Below are positions 6,718-14,597 of a DNA stretch of 24,728 nucleotides, one piece after another (the first letter of the stretch is position 1; each line of letters opens with the position of its first letter). This DNA comes from Euryarchaeota archaeon UBA433 (GTDB lineage Archaea; Thermoplasmatota; Poseidoniia; Poseidoniales; Poseidoniaceae). Below the pieces are notes generated by a model that saw nothing but the letters and a program-made list of their open reading frames with translations, was not told the DNA's origin and did not search any database. The stretch is taken from NCBI GenBank assembly GCA_002495535.1, contig DAFX01000087.1:1-24728 (forward strand), in the 5' to 3' direction. A program made the translations under genes and the position numbers.

Positions 6718-8526
6718 ATGAACCTGCGCGTATGGCTCATTTTGTTCGTGATGCTCACAGCGAGCCTCTCCGGTTGTTTCGGTGAACAAAGAGTCGATGA
6801 CGAAGGCGTCATGACCCCTTACGAGGTGTACCCCGACCCGTGGGACCGCACAGAAATGTCCTACGATGACAGCGACGTTTTTGCCCGAGTGACTGAAAAT
6901 GGTTCCTACGGAATTGATGCGGTTCAATCTGTCTTCGTTCCCGTCCCCTCTATCACCCTCGCCGATGGCGGGGCTGGAGCAACCGGTGGGGCTGAAGTTC
7001 ATCTTGGACTTTGGTTGCCCGTGATTGAAGGCTGCGATTGGGAGGCTGGAAATGTTTCAGAGGATTGCCAAGTTCCCGTTATTGCCGAAGTTGGACCTTA
7101 TTACAACGATGGAGACGTCGATGCACTCACGCCTGCAGATCGCCTTGGACGGATGCTGATTGAGAATTACGTTCCTCACGGCTATGGTGTCGCTCAAGTC
7201 TCAGTGTTTGGTACCGGTGAATCCAATCACTGCATGGACCTCATGGGTACTGATGAACAACGCGGCATCGATGCTGCGGTGACTTGGTTGGGAAGCCAGG
7301 GCTGGTCAAACGGAAATGTTGGCCTGATTGGAAAATCTTACGACGGTTCGACCCCATGGCAAGCTGCGACCTTTGGCAACCCTCACCTTGCCACCATCGT
7401 TCCAATGTCTGGGCTGATCGGAGTTCATGAACTGATGTGGCGAAATGGCAGTATGGAGGCCAGAGGCATGATCATGCACAATGGCGTTTATGGCTCATTT
7501 GGAATCGATGGTGATGTCGAGGACACCGAAAACCTCTGTGAAGGCTACATCCAAGGCTATGCCAACGGACCGGCCGCTTACCTCTCTGGGGGCATGGTCG
7601 ATTACGCTGGCAACGACTATTGGACATCTCGCTCCTTCCTCGATCGCGTGGTTGAGAACTACAACGGCTCTGTCTACATCATTCAAGGTATGCAAGATTG
7701 GAACGTTGACCCCCACATGACCTTTCCAACTCATCAAATCGTTGAAGATGCTGGAATCGAAGTCAAAACCCTCGCAGGTCAATGGGCTCACGACTATCCC
7801 GATCGATCCTCGGGTCACAGCGCTTTGCCTTCGGGAGAGGGTGCTGAGGCCTACCCCTACACCTTGCGCTGGGATTGGGCCGATGAGATGTTGTACTGGT
7901 TTGATTGGTACCTCAAAGGCGAAGGGCGAGCACCAGTGCTCGGCGTAGAAATGCAGGACAACCAGGGTGGATGGCGTTTTGAAAGCACATACCCGGCGCC
8001 GGATACGGAATACATGCTGATTGATGCTGGAGACATGAACCCAAGTGGAGCGGGCATGGTGACGACAACAGAAACCATCACCATGACCTATGGGCCCTTC
8101 GAAGAAGACGTTTTCATTGCGGGTATGCCGACCTTCCACATCGCCGTAACGCCGCACACCACAAACGGCGCCCATGCGTTCCTTGAGATGACTGATTCAT
8201 CGGGTATGCGCCTTGGGCATGCAGTCATGGACTTCCGTTTCGCAGATGGAGGGCGGGATGGCAACGAAGTCATAGCGGCTTTTTCCACTGTCACTGGAAA
8301 GATGGAATTCATGCCAATGGATGTGTTCATTGAAGCAGGTGATTCCATCACCATCACCATGACTCAAACAGGTATGGATTACGTTCCTTCACCCGGTGCA
8401 GCAGGCGGATACAGCGTGAACTGGGCAAGTTCAGAATTGACTTTGCCACTCGTGTACCGAACTTGTGATGATTTGTTTCAAGCACCTGTACATGAATACA
8501 GCGAAGATGTCAGCCGTGTGTGTTGA
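6718..8526 (+). CDS. Lipoprotein alpha/beta hydrolase, CocE / X-Pro dipeptidyl-peptidase (S15-like) family
   Basis: This is a 602-residue exported serine hydrolase. Residues 1-20 are a signal peptide ending in a lipobox (Leu17-Ser-Gly-Cys20), so the protein is probably lipid-anchored on the outer face of the membrane. The alpha/beta-hydrolase core has the nucleophile elbow Gly-Lys-Ser-Tyr-Asp-Gly with Ser207. The likely acid is Asp327 (GMQDWNVDPH) and the likely base His358 (AGQWAHDYPD), giving the triad order of the family. The HGYGVAQVSVFGTGES stretch is the usual oxyanion and strand region. From about residue 400 the C-terminal jelly-roll domain of S15/CocE enzymes follows. Family members cleave X-Pro dipeptides or acyl esters, and the sequence does not distinguish these. 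Its stop TGA directly abuts the stop of the convergent MutS-like gene. Confidence 0.9.
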   Translation: MNLRVWLILFVMLTASLSGCFGEQRVDDEGVMTPYEVYPDPWDRTEMSYDDSDVFARVTENGSYGIDAVQSVFVPVPSITLADGGAGATGGAEVHLGLWLPVIEGCDWEAGNVSEDCQVPVIAEVGPYYNDGDVDALTPADRLGRMLIENYVPHGYGVAQVSVFGTGESNHCMDLMGTDEQRGIDAAVTWLGSQGWSNGNVGLIGKSYDGSTPWQAATFGNPHLATIVPMSGLIGVHELMWRNGSMEARGMIMHNGVYGSFGIDGDVEDTENLCEGYIQGYANGPAAYLSGGMVDYAGNDYWTSRSFLDRVVENYNGSVYIIQGMQDWNVDPHMTFPTHQIVEDAGIEVKTLAGQWAHDYPDRSSGHSALPSGEGAEAYPYTLRWDWADEMLYWFDWYLKGEGRAPVLGVEMQDNQGGWRFESTYPAPDTEYMLIDAGDMNPSGAGMVTTTETITMTYGPFEEDVFIAGMPTFHIAVTPHTTNGAHAFLEMTDSSGMRLGHAVMDFRFADGGRDGNEVIAAFSTVTGKMEFMPMDVFIEAGDSITITMTQTGMDYVPSPGAAGGYSVNWASSELTLPLVYRTCDDLFQAPVHEYSEDVSRVC

Positions 8527-10527
8527 TCAATTGAACATCGTCAAGATGTCTCTGAACAAGTCTTGAGCGTGACCCTTGCTTCGTTCGACCAGCCGCTTGA
8601 CAATCAATTCTGGCGTAGAGCGTGCCAGATGATTTCGCTTGGGGGTCCGGTCCACCATCAATTCAAGATCGGCATCCAGTCCGGTCGCCTCGATTCCATC
8701 GACTCGTAAATCATCTCGTCCGGTTGCTTCCAATATGGACGGTGCTAAATGGGTCACAAGCATCATTGTGGTGTCGTTTTGGGATTCAGCGGCAAGCAGC
8801 ATTCCTGCGATGATTCGTGCACCAGCACCAGGTTCTGTGATCGCTTCCAACTCATCTGCTAAGATGAGTTTCGGTGTCGGGTCGCTCACGACATTGGCCA
8901 ATTCCACGAGGGTTTGTTCGAGCGCTCCAGCGCTTTGTGTCCCTCCGGCTTTAGCGAGAATGTGCAAGGCTTCAACTTGCCCAACAATGGCACTCTTCGC
9001 TGGAACAGGGAGGCCCATGTGGGCAAGAATCGAAGTGTGGGCAAGCAGTTCTAACAGCGTGGTTTTCCCACCTGAATTCGCTCCAGTAAGGAGCGCCAAT
9101 GACTGTGTATCGCCCTGTTTTGCACAACGACCTAGCCCGTAGGTGACCGGGTCAGGTTCGATGCCTAACAACAAGTGGCGCCCTTCCTCAATCTGTATTC
9201 CGTGTTCGGCCAGTTCGGGCATCGTGCATTGGTGTGCGTCTGCCCATCGAGCAACGGCAACCCACTGATCCAATTCAACAAGGGTTCTGACTGCCTGCTC
9301 GCATTTAGGTTGTAGAGGGCCGAGGTTTTTGGCGAGGGTGAGCATGCGTTCAGTTTCTCCAGATGCCAACTGGACGCCAAGAGCGTTGTCCAATTCATCG
9401 ATGACTTTGCGATCGATTTTTGCTGGCCAGTCTTTGGTGAAGATGGAGTATGGAACTCGGACACCCGTCCCCTCGAGTTCTGCTGCCAGAGTCTGTTTCG
9501 CTGCTTCCATGGCGTCGGTGATGACCTCGCTTGTGGCTTGTTGCAATTTCCTTTGGAAGGCTGCGCCATCAGAAAGTGCTTCCAACAACTCGGTTCCACT
9601 CAGGTTCATTTTGGCGCTGTTCATTGCTTCTGTGACTTCTTCATTGACGCTCGCCTCGAGGCTTTTCCCTAATTTCCACAGACGGTCTTTGACATCGGCA
9701 ATTCGTTCGAGGTCGCCCTGCTGGTCGATGTTGCCCAACCATTCAGGCAGCCGTTCCAATCCATTCACTGCCTGATGGATTTCCAAAAGGAAGTCCTGCT
9801 CATCATGCCCTTGTCGGGCGTCTTCGACAAGCGCCACCAGGGTGGAAAGAGTGCGCTGATTGTTCCGAAACCAATCGATGGTTCGTTCGGGCACCACCAT
9901 TTCAGGAGCAGGGTTTGCCGCTAGAACGACCCAGCCATCTGGTGCATCACTTGGGGCGCCTGCACCGATCCACGTGACGAGTTTGAACACCGTATAATCC
10001 TTCCAAGTTTCCCCTTCACCAGGTTGCAATACCCTGCACCATTTCTTGAGATGGTCCATGGGACGTTTACTGACCACGACTCGCTCATAGCGTTCAGTCG
10101 AGTGCCTCGTTTGACCTAAGCCTTTGAGGATCCTTGCAATTTTTTCCATCCGTTCAGGGCTTTTTTGGCAGAAATCCATAGCCGCCGCCGCCTTATTGCG
10201 CCGCTTGCTCGGGTCTTGTACGGGCATCAACAATTGCATTCTCTGCCGAGTTGCGGCAGCTGATGCATACCCTTGCACGTGGAGGAGGATCTCCTTGTGC
10301 AAGCGCTCTGCTTCTTTAGTAGCGAGAAACGAACCCGAATCTCCAGCGACCAATCTCGCAAGGGAGAGCGCTCGCTTCGGCGAGACGCCATCAATTTCAG
10401 CCACTCGAGCGATATCGCCACAGCGGAGCGACTCAAGCGCTTGATGTTCATCACCAAAATGGTCGGTAATCTTCTTGGCCAATCGTTCCCCAACACCGGG
10501 CAATGCACTCAGAACCATGCGTTCCAT
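8527..10527 (-). CDS. MutS-family ATPase with N-terminal helix-hairpin-helix (archaeal MutS2-like)
   Basis: This is a 666-residue DNA-associated ATPase. Residues about 5-60 hold two helix-hairpin-helix-like segments (LPGVGERLAKKI and IDGVSPKRALSLA), expected to contact DNA non-specifically. A charged middle region, about 120-450, includes helices resembling the MutS core and clamp. The C-terminal MutS ATPase shows Walker A GANSGGKT (482-489), the SAGALEQT signature region (about 532-540), Walker B LILADE (554-559) and the switch His593 (VTHLAP). There is no N-terminal mismatch-recognition domain and no C-terminal Smr nuclease. It is therefore not a canonical MutS or bacterial MutS2, and it fits the archaeal HhH-MutS group of poorly known function (recombination or structure-specific DNA handling). 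It is the last gene of the minus-strand run. Confidence 0.88.
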   Translation of the reverse strand: MERMVLSALPGVGERLAKKITDHFGDEHQALESLRCGDIARVAEIDGVSPKRALSLARLVAGDSGSFLATKEAERLHKEILLHVQGYASAAATRQRMQLLMPVQDPSKRRNKAAAAMDFCQKSPERMEKIARILKGLGQTRHSTERYERVVVSKRPMDHLKKWCRVLQPGEGETWKDYTVFKLVTWIGAGAPSDAPDGWVVLAANPAPEMVVPERTIDWFRNNQRTLSTLVALVEDARQGHDEQDFLLEIHQAVNGLERLPEWLGNIDQQGDLERIADVKDRLWKLGKSLEASVNEEVTEAMNSAKMNLSGTELLEALSDGAAFQRKLQQATSEVITDAMEAAKQTLAAELEGTGVRVPYSIFTKDWPAKIDRKVIDELDNALGVQLASGETERMLTLAKNLGPLQPKCEQAVRTLVELDQWVAVARWADAHQCTMPELAEHGIQIEEGRHLLLGIEPDPVTYGLGRCAKQGDTQSLALLTGANSGGKTTLLELLAHTSILAHMGLPVPAKSAIVGQVEALHILAKAGGTQSAGALEQTLVELANVVSDPTPKLILADELEAITEPGAGARIIAGMLLAAESQNDTTMMLVTHLAPSILEATGRDDLRVDGIEATGLDADLELMVDRTPKRNHLARSTPELIVKRLVERSKGHAQDLFRDILTMFN

Positions 10528-10585
10528 CGTTTGTCAAGGGCTTTTGAGGATATTGCTTCTAAGAGGTCTGATTGTTGATTCTGAG

Positions 10586-12325
10586 TCAGTATAGGCCAAG
10601 CGGGTGGAGTTGAAGTGAACGGTCTTCTTCGCCGAGGTAAGGTACCAAGATTCGTTTTTTTAACGCTTCATGATTGTTGTTTGAAAAAGTGACCCAGTGA
10701 CTATCGAATTTGTCCCTTGTGATGATCCACAAGTCATTATTGATAGCATAGTCGATGAAAAATAAGTCTTCATCCACCTGGTTTCGGAAATCATAAAATA
10801 GAAAATTTGCAGAAGTTTCCTTCTTGATTTTGATGATAAACTCCCAAAAAATCTGGCAACTTGAAGGGGTTGTGTGAATAAAACAATCGACGCTCAACTC
10901 ATTGATCCAATCAATGAGTATCTCACATGCTTCCCAGTATTGTTCTGTTTTACTTACAGTGCTTGCTCTGTCCTTTGTCAATCTCATCAAATTTGGAAAA
11001 TCCACTACAAACCCTGAAAGTTGTAATTCCTCTAAATTGCTGTAGCTATCCAGTGAGCTCTCATCCAAAATGGAATGTACGCACCCTAATTCTATCAACC
11101 GATCCTTGGATTCCTTCCTAAAGTCTGGATTTGAGTGAAGATGGTGAAGATGTCCGATTTGAAGTTGATTAGCGAACGATTCAGCATACAGGTTTTCCAG
11201 GACCACATCGAAATCAAATTCCTTGTTCGTGGAACTCATCAGCTCTTTCCACACCGGAATCATTTGGGGAGATGTCACAAGTTTCTCTTGTACCCAGGAG
11301 GGGTTTTCAAAAACAGAACCATGTGTTTTGTAAAGACCCAATGCAAAGGTGGTATAGGTCGAAATTTCATGGTATGTATCGAAAATGGATCGTCCCCTTT
11401 CCAGTAGAATATTCGTCCGATGGGTAGGGTCAGTTGCCCTATCCCTTTCCTGATAATCGAACACCTTTCTCCAAAGTTGGTAGGCAAGCGATGGGAATGG
11501 ACCATTTGGGTCATTGGTCATCAAAGATTCATACTGCTCCAATTCACTCTCCGTGATTTGGGCTGAAGTTTCAAGATCCGTATTTATCAAAATCAACAAC
11601 TGCTGCACGTAAATACTTGTCAGTTTGGGCACTTTCCGATGCTCGTGGTCGTCAATATTTTTCTTTAGAAAATTCTCCAATTCTTGGATGGGATACCCGT
11701 GCATAGAACGCCACAATAATTTGAAGCAACGGGACAAAACTCGAATCGAATCATCATCTATAACCAACCTTTGAAGAAACTCCTGCCATATCTCTGAAAA
11801 TGGCATTATTGTGGTCGGTTCCGATGCCTTAATCGTTTCCAATTTCAGATTGAAATCGTCGGAAATGGCTTTTTCGATCTCGATTTTGAACGCTGGGACT
11901 TCCGGGTATTTCGATCTAAGCTGTGCGATCAAACCTTCATGCTTTTCTAAGTTCGAGAATTTTAGCAGTGGAATCAGGGCATGAAGTTTCCAAATATCCC
12001 TGTGTCCGCTCGGATTTTCAACGTCCTCCAAGAAAGAGGTCGCTTCTTCTAGTAATGCTTCTTGAAAAGTTGGTTCCTCGGAGAAAAAGTAGTCCAAAAT
12101 CCATTTTTTGTAGCCTTCTTTAGTTGTTGATTTATTTTCTTTAAAGTATGAAAGATATGGATCTCTCTCCTCAATACTGTGTTCAGTATAATGGTGAAAT
12201 TTACAGGTCTCCTTGTCGCATGACGCCGCAAATGCGCATGCTTTACCCCCACAAATCTGGCATTCTCTGTCCCAAAAGTCAGCAGGAGTGACCTCAGCTG
12301 AATCTGTATCCTCCTGCGGCACCAT
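10586..12325 (-). CDS. Putative zinc-finger / NYN (PIN-like, Zc3h12a-type) ribonuclease
   Basis: This 579-residue protein belongs to no family I can name outright. Residues 22-49 hold a Cys/His cluster: Cys22-x2-Cys25, then Cys30-x5-Cys36-x4-Cys41-x3-His45, the spacing of a CCCH zinc finger, with extra His44 and His49. Residues about 55-430 are helical and without motifs. Residues about 436-560 resemble an NYN/PIN nuclease. They show a first strand ending in Val-Val-Asp442-Phe-Pro-Asn445, an acidic Asp518-Glu-Asp520 before a helix (LFFIDYAIN), and then the strand LWIITRD538KFDSH, matching the DDxF...IVSND-x-Y/F-RD pattern of Zc3h12a-type RNases. There is no signal peptide or membrane segment. 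The gene is visibly richer in A+T than both neighbours, suggesting transfer. RNA or tRNA cleavage in stress or defence is inference only. Confidence 0.6.
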   Translation of the reverse strand: MVPQEDTDSAEVTPADFWDRECQICGGKACAFAASCDKETCKFHHYTEHSIEERDPYLSYFKENKSTTKEGYKKWILDYFFSEEPTFQEALLEEATSFLEDVENPSGHRDIWKLHALIPLLKFSNLEKHEGLIAQLRSKYPEVPAFKIEIEKAISDDFNLKLETIKASEPTTIMPFSEIWQEFLQRLVIDDDSIRVLSRCFKLLWRSMHGYPIQELENFLKKNIDDHEHRKVPKLTSIYVQQLLILINTDLETSAQITESELEQYESLMTNDPNGPFPSLAYQLWRKVFDYQERDRATDPTHRTNILLERGRSIFDTYHEISTYTTFALGLYKTHGSVFENPSWVQEKLVTSPQMIPVWKELMSSTNKEFDFDVVLENLYAESFANQLQIGHLHHLHSNPDFRKESKDRLIELGCVHSILDESSLDSYSNLEELQLSGFVVDFPNLMRLTKDRASTVSKTEQYWEACEILIDWINELSVDCFIHTTPSSCQIFWEFIIKIKKETSANFLFYDFRNQVDEDLFFIDYAINNDLWIITRDKFDSHWVTFSNNNHEALKKRILVPYLGEEDRSLQLHPLGLY

Positions 12326-12339
12326 CTGTGAACCTCGTC

Positions 12340-12356
12340 ATACCGAATAAAAAATT
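12340..12356 (-). promoter_or_regulatory. T-tract / TATA-like element before the zinc-finger NYN gene
   Basis: On the minus strand, TAATTTTTTATT lies about 21-32 bases before the ATG at 12325 and starts about 14 bases after the stop of the Asp-box lipoprotein gene. It has the position of an archaeal TATA box for a leaderless or short-leader transcript. The six-T run (12354..12349) could equally act as an oligo-T terminator for the lipoprotein gene. It is the clearest such element in the window. Both roles are inferred. Confidence 0.4.
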
Positions 12357-12370
12357 ACTTTCGTCAAATC

Positions 12371-13768
12371 TCAAACTTCTGGCAGTTCCAGTTCCACGGC
12401 AAACAGCGGATCGGGATCGGTCGAGTCGTGGTAGGCGACAACAACACCGCCATCGTTCAGGATGGCCAACGATGCAAAGTCGAAGCGGATGTCATTTCCG
12501 GCACCCGATGTGGAATCGAGATCGCCCTGGCCGATGTAGGTCATCGTGTCCGGAGCCATGCTTTCGCTGTAGCCTCGAACGTGGAAGACGGTATCGACAT
12601 CCGGTCCATCGCTGCTCTGGTAGCGCACGTTGAGAATGAACAAGTCCAATTCTCCATTGGCTTGGAATTCCCATTCTTCGATTTGAGTTGCCATCGCCCC
12701 CATCTCGTAAGTTTGGTTGCTCCATGTCTGCGCACCGTCCGTTGAAAGATAGTGGGTGAATGTTGTACCGCTGTTCACCACGCAATGAAGGGCGCCGGTG
12801 CGATCGATCTGGCAGTACTCAGACGGGAATTGCACATCGAGTTCATTCCATGAAAGGGTTGTATCCATGAACGCAGCGTTTCCATTGTCGAAATAATTAG
12901 GGAACAACAAGCCACCACTTGGTACAGGGAACGCTCTCATTTCTTTGTGAGGCTTGTTCACATCCCAATACGCTGGCAGGTCTGCCTCAGTGAAATCCAG
13001 ATCCAATTCAATCGACGGTTCGCCACCGTCACGCCCAGGGAATTGGAAGGGGTAGTAATTGAGTCCATCAACACTGATTTGACCACCTGCATTTTGCGTT
13101 TGATGCCAGAAATTAGACACCACGACGCTCGCCCATTCTCCGTTTCCGAGTGATGATGTGATCGGTCCAACGACTTCGACTTGCCATGAACGGTCGTAGA
13201 ATGGTTCTGTAATTCGATTGTAGCACCAGGTCCATTCGCCCTCGGACTCGTCGTAGAGGATCGCATAGAATTTATCCAATTTCAAATCCGCACCGAGGTA
13301 GGGGAACCACGACATTGAGATGATGTCACCGTTCGTCGCTTGGACAATGCTTCCTTCACCAAGCCCTTCGTTTCCTTCATTGGTTGGGACGAACGTACGG
13401 CATTGCGTGTCAGGGATGAAGCCGGGAATGTACGTGTCCCAAGTGTGGGCGCGGTCCATTGAGTAGACTGGATATTCGCCGCCAATGTTCAGGATTTGGC
13501 CTTCGATCGAAGTAGCGATGTAATGCTCGCAGCAATTGCCGCCTTTGGTTTTGTCAAACACAGCCCACGAAGTGTTCGTAGTTTGATTGGTTGCCAAATC
13601 GATGGTCATGAACATCCTTACGTCTTCATGTGGTGCTGAATCGATGAGTTCGTAGGTCGCCCAGATTGGCTCCGTCGTTGTGTCTGGTGCAATGGATTCA
13701 CCATCGCCAAAGCAACCTGCTAGGACCATGGAGGTCATCAGCAAGAGGCTCAGAACCACTCGACGCAT
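12371..13768 (-). CDS. Exported lipoprotein with Asp-box (BNR/sialidase-like) repeats
   Basis: This is a 465-residue secreted lipoprotein. Residues 1-18 are a signal peptide with lipobox Leu16-Ala-Gly-Cys19. The mature protein has recurring beta-hairpins of the sialidase/BNR propeller kind. Two clear Asp-box motifs (Ser/Thr-x-Asp-x-Gly-x-Thr-Trp) occur: SMDRAHTW (103-110) and STDGAQTW (342-349). Strands such as GSIVQATNGDIISMSW and GGLLFPNYFDNGNAAFMDTTLSW would suit other blades. The conserved Arg triad and Tyr/Glu pair of true sialidases are not evident, so glycosidase activity is unproven and a binding role is possible. I chose the ATG at 13768, because a TTG 15 codons upstream would put a charged stretch before the signal peptide. 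It lies 48 bases after the BtuF-like gene and 45 before the zinc-finger NYN gene, all on the same strand. Confidence 0.8.
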   Translation of the reverse strand: MRRVVLSLLLMTSMVLAGCFGDGESIAPDTTTEPIWATYELIDSAPHEDVRMFMTIDLATNQTTNTSWAVFDKTKGGNCCEHYIATSIEGQILNIGGEYPVYSMDRAHTWDTYIPGFIPDTQCRTFVPTNEGNEGLGEGSIVQATNGDIISMSWFPYLGADLKLDKFYAILYDESEGEWTWCYNRITEPFYDRSWQVEVVGPITSSLGNGEWASVVVSNFWHQTQNAGGQISVDGLNYYPFQFPGRDGGEPSIELDLDFTEADLPAYWDVNKPHKEMRAFPVPSGGLLFPNYFDNGNAAFMDTTLSWNELDVQFPSEYCQIDRTGALHCVVNSGTTFTHYLSTDGAQTWSNQTYEMGAMATQIEEWEFQANGELDLFILNVRYQSSDGPDVDTVFHVRGYSESMAPDTMTYIGQGDLDSTSGAGNDIRFDFASLAILNDGGVVVAYHDSTDPDPLFAVELELPEV

Positions 13769-13816
13769 GGTGGGTGGTCTGTGCGGTGGAATTTGAAGGC
13801 GTCGCTCGTGCAACCT

Positions 13817-14584
13817 TCACAAGAAACCTGAATTTTCGATTTGTTTCCTTAACGATTCGAGGCCTTTCAGGGTGTGACTTCCGAACCAAGTCAACGCCTC
13901 GCCATCAATGCATACCGACCACGGGGCTTGACCCCCAAGTTCCGCAACTTGTTTTGCGATTGCCTCACCCTCTTCGATGGCAAAATCATGAGGCTCACTG
14001 GACAACAACAATCCTTCGATTTGCTTCTCCATCAGCGCTTCAGGTGTGACCACAGGGTAGCCGTTCCCGCCCTCAACAAGCGACGGGACTGTGAGTCCAA
14101 GAGACGTCAGAACGCCTCCTGCGTATTTCTCTGGGCCCACACTCATCAGTGGTTCGTGCCAAATCATTGGTGCGACCCTTCGAGAGGGAAGTGGTTGCCT
14201 TTGAAGGTCATTCATGGTCGCCTCGAGCGATGCAGCCATTGCCTCAGCGCGTGCTGATTTCCCCACCTTTTCACCCAATGTACGGAGCATCTCTGGAACC
14301 TCGCTTGGATGTTCCACTGAGGACACGAACACTTCGATGCCTTTCGATTTGAGCTCTTCATAGAATTCCTTAGGATTCTCTTCGCGGTCCATCACGACAA
14401 GTTCGGGTTTTGCGTTCAAAATTTTGTTCAAATTCGGGGTCTTTGTTCCGCCAACCACCGGCACATTTTGGACGGAATCAGCGGGGTGAATACACCAGGG
14501 TGTTCTTCCAACAATTTGTTCAGAAGTGCAACCCAAATCAAACAACGTCAGGGTGAGGCTCGGCACTAAGGATACAATCCTCAT
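13817..14584 (-). CDS. BtuF-like helical-backbone metal/cobalamin binding protein without signal peptide
   Basis: This is a 255-residue two-lobed protein of the periplasmic-binding-protein class III fold (the BtuF/FhuD/siderophore type). The first lobe opens with RIVSLVPSLTLTLFDLG and continues with IVGRTPWCIHPAD, VPVVGGTKTPNLNKILNAKPELVV and VFVSS. A long helix at about 95-128 links to the second lobe (MIWHEPLMSVGPEKY...GGNGYPVVTPEAL), which is characteristic of cobalamin-binding members. Starting at the ATG at 14584 leaves 13 bases after ileS and a GAGG about ten bases before it. The upstream in-frame start at 14650 would overlap ileS. With this start there is no signal peptide or lipobox, so it is probably cytoplasmic, unlike transport BtuF. 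No permease or ATPase gene lies nearby. The ligand is inferred to be a corrinoid or chelated metal. Confidence 0.8.
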   Translation of the reverse strand: MRIVSLVPSLTLTLFDLGCTSEQIVGRTPWCIHPADSVQNVPVVGGTKTPNLNKILNAKPELVVMDREENPKEFYEELKSKGIEVFVSSVEHPSEVPEMLRTLGEKVGKSARAEAMAASLEATMNDLQRQPLPSRRVAPMIWHEPLMSVGPEKYAGGVLTSLGLTVPSLVEGGNGYPVVTPEALMEKQIEGLLLSSEPHDFAIEEGEAIAKQVAELGGQAPWSVCIDGEALTWFGSHTLKGLESLRKQIENSGFL

Positions 14585-14597
14585 GGTGAGCCCTTCC

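Noticed and set aside
7495..8175. A 226-codon minus-strand frame opposite the CocE-like gene.
   Set aside because: The plus-strand gene has its catalytic residues and lipobox across this region. The antisense frame shows only scattered Val/His text.
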